From NCBI GenBank assembly GCA_023362775.1, contig JALMGJ010000002.1, positions 63,441,914-63,505,913 of the forward strand: 64,000 nucleotides of DNA, given 5' to 3'. The DNA is from Charina bottae. Its lineage: Eukaryota; Chordata; Lepidosauria; Squamata; Charinaidae. The notes beneath the pieces were generated by a model. It was not told where the DNA came from and searched no databases. It saw nothing but the letters and a program-made list of their open reading frames with translations. Below, in pieces: positions 30,966 through 43,572 of the stretch. Every line of letters begins with the position of its first letter. Within the stretch, counting starts at the first letter, position 1. Position numbers and translations under genes: made by a program.

Positions 30966-31765
30966 TGTGCCTTAGCAAAATGTGTCAACCACTCTTTATT
31001 TTACAGTAAATAATAGGAGTTATCTATAACTAAGTTTCCTAGGAGGAGGACTTTATTAAAAATGTTGACTTGGGGGCGGGGGGGTGAGGAAAACGTAAGC
31101 TTAAGATAGAAATCCTAAACAGGTTATGCCTTTTGGTTCTGTCTGAATTATCTGACCAGGAAAAATAAGTGTTTTGTGCCAAATAATTTCAAAGGCTCAA
31201 GATTTTGTAGAAGTGTGCCATTGTTTTTACTTTTTAGTCTGGGCAGGTAGATGAGGAAAAATATGTTTAGATGTAGTAACCTCTCTGGATGTTGTTGCTA
31301 TGACAGAGTGTGTGAGACAAGAGGCTGAAGATCTTCACTTCAGAATTTCACCTCAGGCATGAACTGAGGCTAGAGATCAGCTGAATTGTTCTTTCTATTG
31401 AACTTGAGGAACCTCACGGTATTTTGATTCTCACTCATAATATGCTGTTTCTGAAATGTAATCATAACTTTATTGCACTCCACCTCTTGAGTTTTATATT
31501 TATTTGAAAGCAACTCATATGAAGTTCTCCCTCAAGGCAACACACTAAAACAGACAGCTGCATCACAATAAGTCCCTCCTAGGTTAGGACCCTTTGGCCA
31601 GGTTTTCATTGAAGACTTGCTGCCAAGGGGCTAATGCTGGGTTAAATATTGGAAAGCAGAGGGATGCTTGTAGTGAAATGGCAGAAGAAAGGCAAGGAAC
31701 TAGTGGAGTTTTTTTCCCAAGTGCATTTTTTTTCCCTTTTGAGGTGATAAGTGCATAGAAGCTGT
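30966..31765. other. No gene recognised
   Basis: Unique-looking AT-rich DNA with a short poly-G stretch near 31073-31084. Nothing recognisable. Confidence 0.5.
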
Positions 31766-31926
31766 TAGGCACCGGCTGGGTGACCTTGGGCCAGTCACTC
31801 TCTCTCAGCCCAACTCATCTCACAGGGCTGTTGTTGTGAGGAAAATAGGAGGAGGAAGGAGTATTAGGTATGTTCCCCACCTTGATTTATTTATAAAAAA
31901 TAATAAAGGTGGGATATAAAATAAAT
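31766..31926 (+). mobile_element. SINE with L2-like tail
   Basis: Contains the familiar squamate SINE core GGGTGACCTTGGGCCAGTCA, CTCTCTCAGCCCAACTC, CACAGGGCTGTTGTTGTGAG, and ends AAAGGTGGGATATAAAATAA with AAAT repeats. The tail resembles L2 3' ends, so L2 machinery is the likely driver. The tRNA-like head is mostly missing on the left. Confidence 0.7.
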
Positions 31927-34420
31927 AAAATAAATCAGCAGGTGATGGGTGAATCTGAATCTTATTTCATATGCTTTCATTAAAAAAATATGTAACCAGC
32001 ATATTATGGTGTGTTTATTTCAAATCCATCTAGTGTAAGCAGTGAGACTGACAGGGTCAGATGGGCTTTCTTTATCTATCTATGGTGGAATCTCTGTGGC
32101 ACATATACCAGTGTCTGGAAAGATATTTTCTCAAAATGACCGAAGTGATTAGTTAAGAAGGAAAGGTGTGTGTGTGTGTGTGTGTGATATTCCCTAGTTC
32201 ACCCTTCATAGACAGGGATCCTAGGATGGTACTGCACTCAAGCTGGCTTTGGCTACATCTGCTGTCATATATGAGGACCTGACAGCTCAAGGGATGTAAG
32301 GTGGATCTTCATTCTATCTGTCTGCCTCTAATATTATTCATACCTTGTAAATGTACAATAAAATATTTAAGAAATTTCACCTAGTTGCATGTTCATTTTA
32401 TCCAATCTTTCTACCTGCTGTTGCAGGGCAAAACACTTCTAATTGCTCATCTGCAAAAGAGAAAGCCTTGAGGATGATCTGTAATCCAGAGTGTTGGATG
32501 ACGTTGGTAGATGCAAAGGGTAGTTGTGCATAATCTTGGGGGAAGATGCAGCTGCATTAAGAGTTGCAGACAGATGTGCCTGGATGCTTTGCAGCACTTT
32601 TTCTAAATTATTTCTGAAGTACTTCACAATCCTCATATCTACCTTCCTAATGAACATCAACCTGTTCTCCCATCAATAATGTATTTCTGTTTTTCCAATA
32701 GCTACCAGGTCACCAATTTTTCCCAACTTGTTTGTCCATAGTAATGCGCACATTTCATACTTCAAAAGTTCTCACTGTGTGAGAGGGAGAATAAAATAAT
32801 TAAAATCACCTAACCTTACAAAGCTTAACTTCTTCATCACACACACCCTCAATGTGTGCTTTGTCATGTTCCATTTAGCTCTCATTGCTTCTATAATTGT
32901 ATTATTCCACATTCTCTTTGTTTTCTGGAAGATCTTAAATTTAAAGTGCAGAGGACACTTCAGTAATGAGTTGGAATAAGAGCTTTGGACCTCAGGCAAG
33001 CACAACTCCTCTCAGTTATTCATTAAATAATTTCACACCAGCCTGAAAAAAGAATGCTGCTGATTTAAGGAATTCACTCATTAAAGTTAATGTGACTCTT
33101 AAATCAGCAACAGATGTTTTTTTCAGGCTGGTGGATAGATAGAGAAATAGATACCATATATGTGCATGTGCACACATGCACAGAAATCAGAAAGATGAGG
33201 GTGTGCACCTGTGCCTTTCTGATCTGTTGAAAAATAATAAAAGAATTCAGATGCAGAGATGGATCAAAGAAGGGCTCAGACATCACAATTTCTTTGTGTT
33301 AGCAGTAAAGTTTTTTTTTTAAAAAAAAATCTCAGTTCTTTCACCGCAAGGTTCTTTTGTCATTCATTTTTAACTTCTTTTATTCATAGAGAATTTTCAT
33401 TTTATGACCCCTGCCTGAAATGGAAGCAGAGGAGAAGGTTGTGGAAATGAATAAGAATGATGTGGCCTACAGCATTGTGTTAGACTCTTTGGGCAATAGA
33501 TGCTAACATCAATTCAAGAAAAAAAAGAAGTCCACGTGTTCCTCTCTTTCAAATTCTTCAGAGAGAATTTGTTTTTTTCAGTTTTCATTCTATACCCAGT
33601 GGATAAATGTGAATTGAAATGCAAATTTGCGGCTAGCTGGACACCCCTTCTCCGGAAGTTGCATACCTGTTGTCAGTCATAGCCCCACATCGCTACCTGA
33701 AAACAATGTCCTGGTTGCACAAAGACAAGGGATAAAATGATGCTCTGAACTTTAGCATTTCTTTTTCCTACCACTTCTGAAGCACTTTCAGACATATTGA
33801 CATCATCATATGATACTTTTTTCATCCTTTTTCTTTGTTGTTTTGAATTTACTTCTAGATCTGAAAAAGATCCCTATAGATCTTCTGTTCTTGGCTTTTC
33901 AGTTTGAAATAGCAATTAGTCCCTGTTTGAGCATGTTTTCCTACTGAAAAATCATGGCTGTATTAGATATACTGTATACCTGAGGAGGAAAAAGTAGAAT
34001 GACTGAGATTTCAATAGAAATATTCACTCACATATATTAGGGAATCTAAATTGTTTATTTCATAACTAACACTGTCTTCAAACAGCCAAAATGGCATTTG
34101 CATATATGGACATCACTAGATAGAGTACATAGAAATCAAATTGACAATATTATTGCTAAAAGAAGGTGGAGGAGATTAGTTATAGCATGAAAGATGTAGC
34201 CAGGTACTGACTGTGGAAGTTATCACAAATTGCTCATGTGCAAGTTCCATGTTTAGCTAAAGAAGAAGACAACCAGTTTCCAAAATATAATTTTGAGCAT
34301 ACACCATTTTCAAGGAGAACATCAGGAATCACTTTGAAGTCCTGAAACTAGAGAACCAGAGGAACTGCATAAATAGAAAAGTGGGGAAGAAATGTATGTT
34401 GACTGAAGATGCATGATTGT
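31927..34420. other. Unique DNA with a (GT)n run and a hairpin
   Basis: No gene recognised. A (GT)n run lies at 32166-32187, and the palindrome at 33036-33133 is listed separately. Poly-T/poly-A runs occur at 33310-33330. Confidence 0.5.
33036..33133. repeat. 98-bp near-perfect hairpin (MITE-like)
   Basis: The unit begins CACCAGCCTGAAAAAAG and ends CTTTTTTTCAGGCTGGTG-like (TTTTTTTCAGGCTGGTG). Arms of about 34 bp (through GCTGATTTAAG) pair, and the inner part (TCACTCATTAA with TTAATGTGA) pairs again, so nearly the whole 98 nt can form one stem. I see no clear target duplication. It looks like a palindromic MITE, the type of sequence that can give rise to microRNA precursors. Confidence 0.6.
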
Positions 34421-34565
34421 TGTTGTTTATTCGTTCAGTCGTTTCCGACTCTTCGTGACTTCATGGACCAGTCCACGCCAGAGCTTTCTGTCGGCCGTCA
34501 CCATTCCCAGCTCCCCAATGGTTGAGTCCATCACCTCCAGAATACTTCTGTCCAAACCAATGATG
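34421..34565 (-). mobile_element. BovB/RTE 3' stub
   Basis: TTGTTGTTGTTTATTCG followed by GTTTCCGACTCTTCGTGAC and CATGGACCAGTCCACGCC is an RTE-type 3' end on the minus strand. About 145 bp remain; the right boundary is uncertain. Confidence 0.7.
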
Positions 34566-36154
34566 AACTTTGTCGGTGGTTTCAAATAGATGATAAAAAT
34601 CATGTAAAAAAAAAAAAGCAAGATGGGCTAAAAGGATACCATGGCTGAAAACAATGAAAGCACAATTCCAGGCAGATGCACAAGGTTGCTCTCTCCATCT
34701 TTTAGGGAAGATCATTCCACATTTTCCTACCCATTCCAGGGAAGAAAGTATGACACAGATGAAAATGTGATAGATATTAAGCATTTGGAAGAAACCATAA
34801 AGGAAAATAATGTGGACTGAAATTCACTTCACTTAGATTGGGAATCATTTCTTGATGTTTGCAGAGATGATGCAGAAGCTCTGACATGGTTCCCTCCTCT
34901 CCCAATATTATGTCTATGAAGAGTCTACTGACTGGAATAAATGCAGACTCTGTGCTTAGCATTATACATTTGTTTTGGCTCTTCTCCCCACCTCAAATCC
35001 CTGGAACTCTTAGAATAACTCTAGTAAAGCAAGCGTTCTTTTTAAAAGTGAGTAACAGCTTAAGCAGAAAGCGTTCCAAAAAAACCGAACCGTACAACAG
35101 TCCAGAGCCACTGTCATGTGGAGGTGCTTCACCGTAATTTTTAGCATGCAAGTCTTTCCGCTGAGGCTATCTAATGCATTTTCCCAAAATGACATCCTAT
35201 CAGAGATAATCAGTCCCTGTGTTGATAATGAACAGCTGGGGAACTATATTGCTTCACCATTCTTCTTCCTAATAGCCACTGCTTGTTCCTCAGCCAGATA
35301 TTTTGTTTGCTTAGCTACTGTTTTGCCTATAAATTGCTTTTTCATATTAACACCCCCTGAGGTTTCACCTGCCCTTTTCTTCATTAGCTACATACATATG
35401 TAACAGATGGCACAACTGACCTACCTTTACCTTTTCCTGGATCAATTCACATTTTGCCAAATGCATTTGCTTCAGAATATTATCAGAGGATTGCTTTGAA
35501 ATCTTAAAGGGACTTTAATTGGAAGATCACATGCTTTACATGCACCAAGGTCACAGTTTCAGTCCTGTCTCAAAATCTGAGGGTAAGACTGAGGGTGACT
35601 AAAATTCCTGCAGAAAGTAATAGAGGCAAAGTTTAATAAGATAGTGGAAAGCAGAAGATTAAAAAAAGTAAAATGAAGTGCCTGAGGGTGCCATAATCAA
35701 AATACTTGTTGGAACAAAGCACTTCACTCCTCTTTTACCAATTGTGCACCAGTTACACTGACTGCATACTCTTAATCAAGAAGACCAAAAATGGTTTATT
35801 CAGAAATGGCAACAGTGATGTGCTTAACTAAGTTATGAAATCAGGACTTTAAAGTATAAGTGAGTCTTTGCATAGATTTAAAATATAAATACTTAGAGTG
35901 ACTCATTTCCAATAGTTGCATCACATTTTGACCCTATATCAGGTTGAATTCCTTAATGAAAGGGCTATAGTGAAATATCACCACATAGCAATATTTCATT
36001 ATTCACCAAATTGATGCTGTCACAGTGTGGAAAGGGACATAATATCTATCAGTCCCCTTCATTTAAAAATACTGTACTCTTCTCTATCTTAATTGTCACC
36101 ACCTGTTTTGACTTTCTTCCCTTTCAGCTGACGAGTAAAATAAAAGCCCTAAAC
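34566..36154. other. Mostly unique DNA
   Basis: No gene recognised; only short frames. One degraded SINE (35520-35645) is listed separately. A poly-A run lies at 34606-34618. Confidence 0.45.
35520..35645 (+). mobile_element. Degraded tRNA-derived SINE
   Basis: ATCACATGCTTTACATGCAC followed by AAGGTCACAGTTTCAGTCC resembles the tRNA-like head (B-box GTTCAATCC type) of a common reptile SINE, followed by a body with CTGAGGGT and AAAATTCCTGC. Strongly diverged and without visible duplications. Confidence 0.4.
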
Positions 36155-36238
36155 CAGAGCTTTCCAAACTTTTCATGTTGGTGACACACTTTTTAGACAT
36201 GCATCATTTTGCGACACACTCTTACAGCAGGGCATCAT
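36155..36238 (+). mobile_element. hAT-Charlie-like terminal fragment
   Basis: CAGAGCTTTCCAAACTTTTC followed by GTTGGTGACACACTTTTTAG and GCATCATTTTGCGACACA resembles the 5' end of a hAT (Charlie-like) element known from many vertebrates. It is cut off by the adjacent (GAAA)n array. Confidence 0.55.
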
Positions 36239-36245
36239 AAAGAAA

Positions 36246-36334
<89 letters not shown>

Positions 36335-36336
36335 AA
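36239..36336. repeat. (GAAA)n microsatellite
   Basis: More than twenty GAAA units with a GAA slip near the left end. It gives Phe/Leu/Ser runs in the antisense frame. Confidence 0.95.
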
Positions 36337-37160
36337 ACTGCAGGGACTAGTCCAGGCAGTCGCCAGGAGTCAAGACTGACTCCAAGACACATACACACAC
36401 AAAAAAACATGATATAAGACATGGTCTACGGAGAAATCATTCATCCACAATACCCCAAATCAAGTTCTGTTCCGTATTATCAGGCTACTTGATGGAGAAG
36501 TTAGGAATGTGTGAGCTTCTTATTTCTCACTCTAAAAATAAAGATTTCAAGATGATTTGAAATGAATGTCAAGACTGGGGAAGTCTTCCTGTCATACCCA
36601 ATAAAGTTCAGCATGAAATGACTTTTCCATGGGGATTTGTGGAGTGGGCCAACAAGGTCATGAGATAAGTAGGGTTGGGCTCCACTTGAAGAAAATGGTA
36701 TCCAATTTACTGGCTGACATATTCAACAAGCGATTGTCATGATTTGAATCTTATCTCTGATTAAAAATTCAAGTTTGTAATGTCACAAAGAAACTGGGTA
36801 GTTGTTGAATGATCTTTCCTAATTCATAATGCATAATCAGATGCCTTTAATTTATTATGAATTCTTGGATATCTCAATTCAGTGGTAGGAAGCTAAGGAG
36901 TAATTTTTGCTTTTTTCCTAACAAGATTGGAGACTTGACAGGATTGATATCACTGGACCATAAAGAAAGAACTGCTGAAACCTTGAAATGTTGCCATTTG
37001 CTTAAGCCAAGCTTGCATTGGGAGTATAAATAGGCAGCTTAGAAAATTATGCTCCTGCAATATCCTTTTGTTTTTCAAATCCTAATTAGCCAGAAGGGTT
37101 ACAAATGGTACTTTACAGCAGTGATACTATGAAATGCAGAAATAAAGATTTTATAGTATC
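36337..37160. other. No gene recognised
   Basis: AT-rich unique DNA without a supported feature. Confidence 0.5.
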
Positions 37161-37164
37161 TACT

Positions 37165-37520
37165 AGGCATAAATGCCCTATGGAACACCCTCCCCCCAGA
37201 GATAAGACAGACCCCTTCACTCCTGGACTTCAGGAAAAAATTAAAAACTTGGCTCTGTGATCTCGCCTGGGGCACGAAGGAAAGTGGTCACGCTTGGGGA
37301 TGGCTGATTTCTTAGAGCCGCCTTAAATATTTTAAATATTTTTAGCGTCACTGTAAGAACCATCTGCCACTTGGATTTTATTGTATTTATATTGCATTTT
37401 TATTTTTATTGTCATATTTCTTGTATTTTAATGATGTTGTTTGGTTGTGAACCGCCCAGAGTCCCTTCTTGAGGGGGAGATGGGCGGTCATAGAAATTTA
37501 ATAAATAAATTAATAATAAA
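37165..37520 (+). mobile_element. L2 3' end, 5'-truncated
   Basis: Final coding tail (TGGAACACCCTCCCCCCAG, then an eroded KTWLCDLAWG-type end), AT-rich 3' UTR, hairpin ACCGCCCAGAGTCCC / GAGATGGGCGG at about 37452-37489 and AAAT/AAT tail. Confidence 0.75.
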
Positions 37521-38049
37521 TAAATTATTATTTTTATTCTCTCTTCATGAACCTTCAAATAGGTGTACAATGAAATCTGAAGAAGGATTTTTAAACTTTT
37601 TTTTGGGGGGGCAGGGTTCAAACAGAGATAAAATTGATAATTTTTGATTCTTTTATTTATGATGATGCTGTATCTGAAGGTTTATTATTCATAGTAGCAT
37701 TGGCAGTTAATGTTTGTATTATGTATTTTATAACTATTATTAACATCAAGAAAACTGTTCATGTACAAGATTACCATAACTTATTTCTTTATTAATATTG
37801 TCTACTCAAAGATTGGTTGGAAGAGTACTTGGGCTCCTGAGGTTTTCTCCTTTGGAAAAGAGCTGTCAAGTTATTGCAGAGGTCTATGTAATTCAGGTTA
37901 ATAGCAAGAGATTACTTCAACTCTTCAAGCTAATGGGTAAGCTCCAAATTCTACCCTAGCAATGGGGATGGAGAGCCAATCATACCTCATGCCTGTTACT
38001 TTGGAAGCTTCCCCTGCTCTGTATGTATTCCTGTTATTTGCCTTTTTGA

Positions 38050-38327
38050 CAAAAGCCCCCTGCCCTCTGGAATGAGGCTCCCCCAAAAATTTGAATGGCT
38101 CCCACCCTCCTGGTATTTTGAAGAGGCCTAAAGACCTGGCTCTTTGCCCAGGCCTTTGGCAAGGATGACTGACGCCCCTTTCTGCCTTTTTGTTCGCCTC
38201 TGGGTTTGTTTTCTTTCCCATCATTGTTTTGTCTTGTGCTGTTTTTGTATTTTTTTTCTTAATTTTTTTTTAATAATTGTAGACTGCCCAGAGCCACTGA
38301 GTTGGCCGACATATAAATTTAAATTTA

Positions 38328-38370
<43 letters not shown>

Positions 38371-38371
38371 G
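38050..38371 (+). mobile_element. L2-related 3' end with (AAT)n tail
   Basis: A diverged L2-type tail: GGCCTAAAGACCTGGCTCTT marks the last coding block, then 3' UTR, GACTGCCCAGAGCCACTG, and a trinucleotide AATAAT tail (38329-38371) in place of AAAT. The second hairpin arm (GTTGGCCGAC) differs too, so this is another subfamily. Confidence 0.65.
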
Positions 38372-39388
38372 ATCTGTTTTTTCATGCCAATATTTGGTAA
38401 AGGCCTTTAGGCCTGAACTGTTGGGACTACAATTTATCTAGTGTGCTCAGATATTTCTGCTGATACTTATTTTATCTTCTTATATTCTCTTCCCTCACCC
38501 CACCAATCCAAATCCAGTGGAAGCCTAGTGCTCCATGGCTTTATGAAGTCACACTACAATTTTTTATTTCCCCATTTTTCCTCCAGTAACTCTAACTTCT
38601 GTACACTAATGTCAAGTAGGCCAAGAATACTCTTTTGTTTCCTCCACTTTAGTTCATGGATCTAGCAGATCTGTGCAAAGTTATTTAGATCCTCTCTGAC
38701 AAAGTGGAGGGGAAGGTGATATGATTCTTTTCACCAAAGCAAAGAGGCAGCCTGATTCACCATGATAATATAATTCATATAGCATTAAACTTCTTTGGGC
38801 CAGTGCCGTAGGAGAAGCCTTCTCCCCCAGCATTGACCAAAGATGTTAAAAAATAAAGATGGGGATGAGACTCTGCAATTGCAACTACCATCTTGATCTT
38901 TTTGACCATCACCACATCCCTGGCAAATGCTCCTGGACAAGGGGATCTAGGCTGGCTGCCATTGGCACACAGTTGGACAATCCACACTGTGGTCCTTTAT
39001 TGTACTCTTAGAAGCAAGACGTAATGGGCAGAAGGGATAACCTTGAGGAATGGGAGGAAAAGCCGCTACCAAGACAAAGTCAGATAAAAGAAACCTGAGT
39101 CCAGAGCAGAACTGTAACCTGAGAAAATGTCTCAGACAAGACCCTCCTTAGTTCTCGTGAAGATAAAGGAGAGAGGGAGGAAGCACATTCAGACTTGCAA
39201 GATTCTGTAACCATAACCTTATAGTAAAAGTAGTATTAGCCTGCATGACTTTGGTTCCTAGTCTGGTCTAGCTTGAAAGGCTGACATCAGAGGACTGCAT
39301 GGCTTCCCAAAGCACCTTTGAGAATGGGCTTCTTTGGAAACTCCCTTAAATCAAAGCACCCTTTCAAACTTTCACACAGCCCTACTAT
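38372..39388. other. No gene recognised
   Basis: Unique-looking DNA, short frames only. Confidence 0.5.
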
Positions 39389-39910
39389 TTAATATTTATT
39401 TATTTATTTATTAATCAAATTTATCACCGCCCATCTCTACCACGGTAGACTCTGGGCGGTTTACAATAAATGTTAAAATTAAAATTAAAAATCAATAATC
39501 ATTAAAATACAATAAACAGTACAATAAATAAGAATATAAAAATCCAGAGGATGGTAGGATCTTAAAAGGAGGTTATTATTAAACTAACCACCCCCAGGAG
39601 GAACTATCTCTACCTTTGTCCCACGCCAGGCGGCAGAACCAGGTTTTTAGGGACTTCCTAAAGGCCAGGAGGGAGGGCGCCTGCCTCACCTCTGGGGGCA
39701 GGATGTTCCACAGGGCGGGCACTATCGCAGAGAAGGCACGCCTCCTGGACCCCGCTAGATGGAATTCCTTTGTTGACGGGGTCCGCAGCATGCCCTCCCT
39801 GCATGACCGGGTGGGGCGGGTAGATGCAATCGGGATGAGACGGTCCCTCAGGTAGCCTGGCCCCATGCCATGTAGGGCTTTAAAGGTGATAACCAACACC
39901 TTCCATATAG
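39389..39910 (-). mobile_element. L2 3' end, 5'-truncated
   Basis: TTTA repeats at the left, inverted hairpin (GCCCATCTC...CTCTGGGCGG), 3' UTR, then a 106-codon minus frame (39579-39899) with ITFKALHGMGPGYLRDRLIP, EFHLAGSRRRAFSAIVPALW and LLAFRKSLKTWFCRLAWDKG. The C-terminal frame is intact and close to copy A in sequence, so it is a young-looking truncated insertion. Confidence 0.82.
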
Positions 39911-40572
39911 CTCTTCAAAACGTGATACTGAATTATGTTGTTTAAGGTGAAAGAAGGGTTTTCAATTATTAAATACACAAAGAATAGTAGTATCAACTGC
40001 ATTTTATTGAGTTAGTTGCATTTAAATTTAATCAAGATGAGCTTTCTCCTGGCCTTGTCTACATCTTTGCCCTGATTCTACCACTGATCAGAGAACAATT
40101 ATTCCACAACTGAGCTATTTAAAAATCAAGTGTAGCCCCTGTCCTTAAGAAAGAAAAAAATAATAAAAGGAAAAGGCTTAAATATTAGAGAAGCCCAAGA
40201 TTTCAACATGGGTGTGAGCAAGCAGCAACCACCCCTTTCCTCTAGAAAAAAAATGACACAATTCCACGGGTCAATGTCTTTGGTAGAGCTGTGAGGGCAG
40301 ATACACACGTGTCTCAATGGGTGCAATAGATGGAGAAAAAAAGACCAATGCCTTTTTTCTTTGGGGAATGAAAAGAAAAAGGAACATTTGAGAAGTCACT
40401 TCATGGGAGTGGAGTTGGGGATATGCTGAGATATCTTGGCTCAGCATTAGCATACAGGTTTAAATTATTGTTATTGTTGTTGTTGTTGTTGTTGTTGTTG
40501 TTATTCAGTGTGAAGCCAGACATTCCCTTTGAGTCATAGCCCTTTTTATGACTACATGATAAATTTCTTGGG

Positions 40573-40606
<34 letters not shown>

Positions 40607-40611
40607 TGATG
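39911..40611. other. Unique DNA with two microsatellites
   Basis: A (TTG)n run with flanking TTA units at 40464-40503 and an (AC)n run at 40574-40604. No gene recognised. Confidence 0.55.
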
Positions 40612-40619
40612 GTTTAGGG

Positions 40620-40683
40620 CAAGGCTTTTCAAACTGTGTTCCACAGAATCCTAGAACCTGATCAGTTCCAAAAAAAATCACTT
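40620..40683. mobile_element. Left part of a decayed hAT-like unit
   Basis: CAAGGCTTTTCAAACTGTG at the left is complementary in part to the right end TTTGAAACCCCCT at about 53541-53553. The 8-bp flanks GGTTTAGG (40612-40619) and GGCATAGG (53554-53561) agree at six of eight bases. The element would have been split by the L1-type insertion at 40702-53448. Weakly supported. Confidence 0.35.
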
Positions 40684-41266
40684 GAATTCAACCAATTTTG
40701 GGTGGACTTCTAGGGGAGGAATGGCAGACTGAAGACTGAAAGCAGAGCCGACAACCATGGCAAAGAACAAAGAACCGGTGAGTAGACCAGTTCATTGGAA
40801 CCTCTCCGGACAAGGAGAGGACGGGAAGCTGCCCACATGTGCTCCAAACAGCTACTCCTTGTGAGGAGACCACAGGACAGCTGTTTCCTGTGGGCTTGAG
40901 CACTGGGAGATGAAGGGATCAGCCATCTTGCTCGCAACCACAGCAGTGCCTTTTAAAGGACACTAAGTTTGCAAACCTCACTTTCTAATCACTTTTGGAA
41001 ATTGCTTATTAACTACTTCTAAGCTATTAGAGATCTTTGGAATGACAAATTTGAAAACACCAGGTGGGTGTTCAATCCTGAACAAAATTAAATTTTACTC
41101 GTAAGTTTAAGAATTTAAAGAATTTGAAATAAACAACAAAAAGCTAAATAAGATTTTGATCTTAGAAAGTTATAAATGGTTTAAGGGTCCAGATAAATTT
41201 GGAAAATTGGAACACTTACTATAAGATTTTGGAATTAATTAAAAGGAATAAAAAGCTTCCTTTTTT

Positions 41267-43218
41267 ATATTAATTTTATTAAGTTTTACAATACATGTTA
41301 AAAGTTAGAATAAAGAAAAGAAATAGAATAGAAATACAAACTAAGAAAAAAGGGTAAAGAAAAAGTGAAGTTGAAAAATAATAAACAAAGAAAGTATAGA
41401 AAATAGATGTCCTCCAATCTATCTTTGAACTTAAGGTACAATAATTAATTTTAAATGTTAGTCCTTCATATAATACACAGGAACTTTTCTTTGTCATATG
41501 TCTTTGAATTTCTATAATCCAATCTTCTGATCTTCATATGGGTTTCACCTTTCTTACTGTCTCCCAATAATCCATTTTTGGCTTCCACTCTTTGAAATAG
41601 TAATTAAGTATTGAATGTTCATTAGTGCATTTTTATCTCTTCCATAAAGTCCAATTAGTATAACAAATAAAAGCCTTATGTACTTCTAATAAACTACAAT
41701 ATATTCTATTCATATTATGATTATATATTCAATTAGTACATAACCTAACATAATACTTAACTTAATACATAATATATACTCAATGGCAAATTCGCAATAT
41801 ACACCATCTCATCATATCATTATCTTAAACAATAATCTATAATATCAACTTATATTTGTGTTTAGTCTTATATCTTATATTTAGAATATCACTTATACTC
41901 AATGGCAAATTCGCAAGTATATAATCCAAATCCATTTTTTCCATTAACCTTATATCCCAATCATAATACTGAATCTTCTGTTTAGGTTATGCCAAGTTCA
42001 TAATATGCAAAATCAAGTTTACAATATACAGCCTGCTTTTTTCTATGTCTCATATAGAGTATCAGAGCAATTTGTATTTCACAGTATCTATCCAATTGCA
42101 TACTCAGATTTTCTCCCTGTCTCCACAACCATAACATTTTTATATCAAAATTATAATGTATAGCCTTCCGAATGTTTTTCTGAGCCAAAACATCCAAAAT
42201 TCCCTCCTCCTGTTTCTCTTCTATTTCAAAAACGTTTTTCTTTCCTGTTTCAGATTCTATTTTTTGTTTTTCTTTCTCTTGGTCTTGCAAAGATATCAAT
42301 AATAATTCCAGTGACCTTCTAATCCCTGAAAGAAGTAGGATTGCAGCTGCAAAAACCGTCTCACTTCTATGACCTTCAAATTTTTCTAGTCAAAACAAAA
42401 GTTGGTCTGTTCATGGAATATTACCAACAAAGTCTATCAAATGAAATTAAAAAACATTCCAATAATCCAAAGTACAGGAGGGAGCAATATTTCAAACAGT
42501 TTATAAAAGGGGAAATAAAATATAAATTGCAAGTAAAACAGAATCCACTCTATAGAAATATAGAAAGAAAAAGGAAAAAAGAATTTACAGACGTTCCCCT
42601 GTGCTTTTGTTCTTCAAACTGCAGGCTGCTTAATCCAAACAGGCAATTTCTCAAAAAGTAGATTGTCAATTAATTTATCAAGCAAAGAATTACAAACAAA
42701 GTCTCTTAAATCCCTCTAATACAAAAGAAAGGTAAAAAAAAATCAGACGTTTCATATGTTGCAAATATAGAATCCATCGAACTTCCACCAGAATCAGTTA
42801 TAGCAAAGAAAGCACAAAATTAGCCAACATTTTCAACAAAGTCCAAAAGATAGATCTTAGATTTCAAAAATATTCTAATCTAAAAAAAACATTCCTAAAG
42901 TGATCTAAAAGCGGCTGGACGCTCTTGTGTCTCTTCAAAGAGACTTGTTTTCCCTGCGAGAGCCAGATATCTCTCAGCCATTTCCCTTGCCCTTGCCCTG
43001 TTCTTTCCGCGGCGGAAAACTACAGAAAAAACAAGGGTAGGCAATTCCAATGGCCCCACAAGTAATCTTCTGGTCTCCCCTTCTCCAGGGGAAAAAACTT
43101 CAGTGGCCACAACTTCTGCAATCCACTGCAAGCAAGGAAAATTCAGTCAGTTCTCAGCTTCTCTGAGAAATCTGACTGGTCGAGCTGGCAGCCAAGCCTG
43201 GAGTCAGCTTCTTGTGGG
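41267..43218 (-). mobile_element. L1 copy B, internally deleted
   Basis: At the left a T-rich 3' end is followed by the decayed ORF2 C-terminus (41397-41640, sense phrases like EWKPLMDYW and HMTKKSSCVLYEG). At the right lies a GC-rich L1-type 5' leader (42900-43218). The distance is under 2 kb against about 6 kb for a full L1, so ORF1 and most of ORF2 are missing. Candidate duplications at 41250-41266 and 43219-43235 match at 13 of 17 bases. Confidence 0.6.
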
Positions 43219-43520
43219 AAAAAGATTTTTTTCTTATTGCAAGACATAACAAAGATAAATAATTTTATTTTTTTAATCAAATTTTATTAGGTTTTAAATT
43301 TTCATAGATAAAAGTTTGAAACAGAAAGGAAAATGGAAATACAAATCAAGAAAAAAGAAAAGATAAAAAAGTGTAGTAAAGTAAAAAAAAGAAAAAAGAT
43401 AAAGCTGAAACATAGAATTTAGTCAACTTCCAATTTGTATCTGGTCATGATATTTTAACAATTTTATCTTACATGCTAGGTCTATATAAAACATTAAAGA
43501 ATATTTCTTGTCTATTATAT

Positions 43521-43521
<1 letters not shown>

Positions 43522-43569
<48 letters not shown>
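43522..43569. repeat. (AT)n microsatellite
   Basis: About twenty-four AT units in the 3' UTR of L1 copy C. Confidence 0.95.
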
Positions 43570-43572
<3 letters not shown>

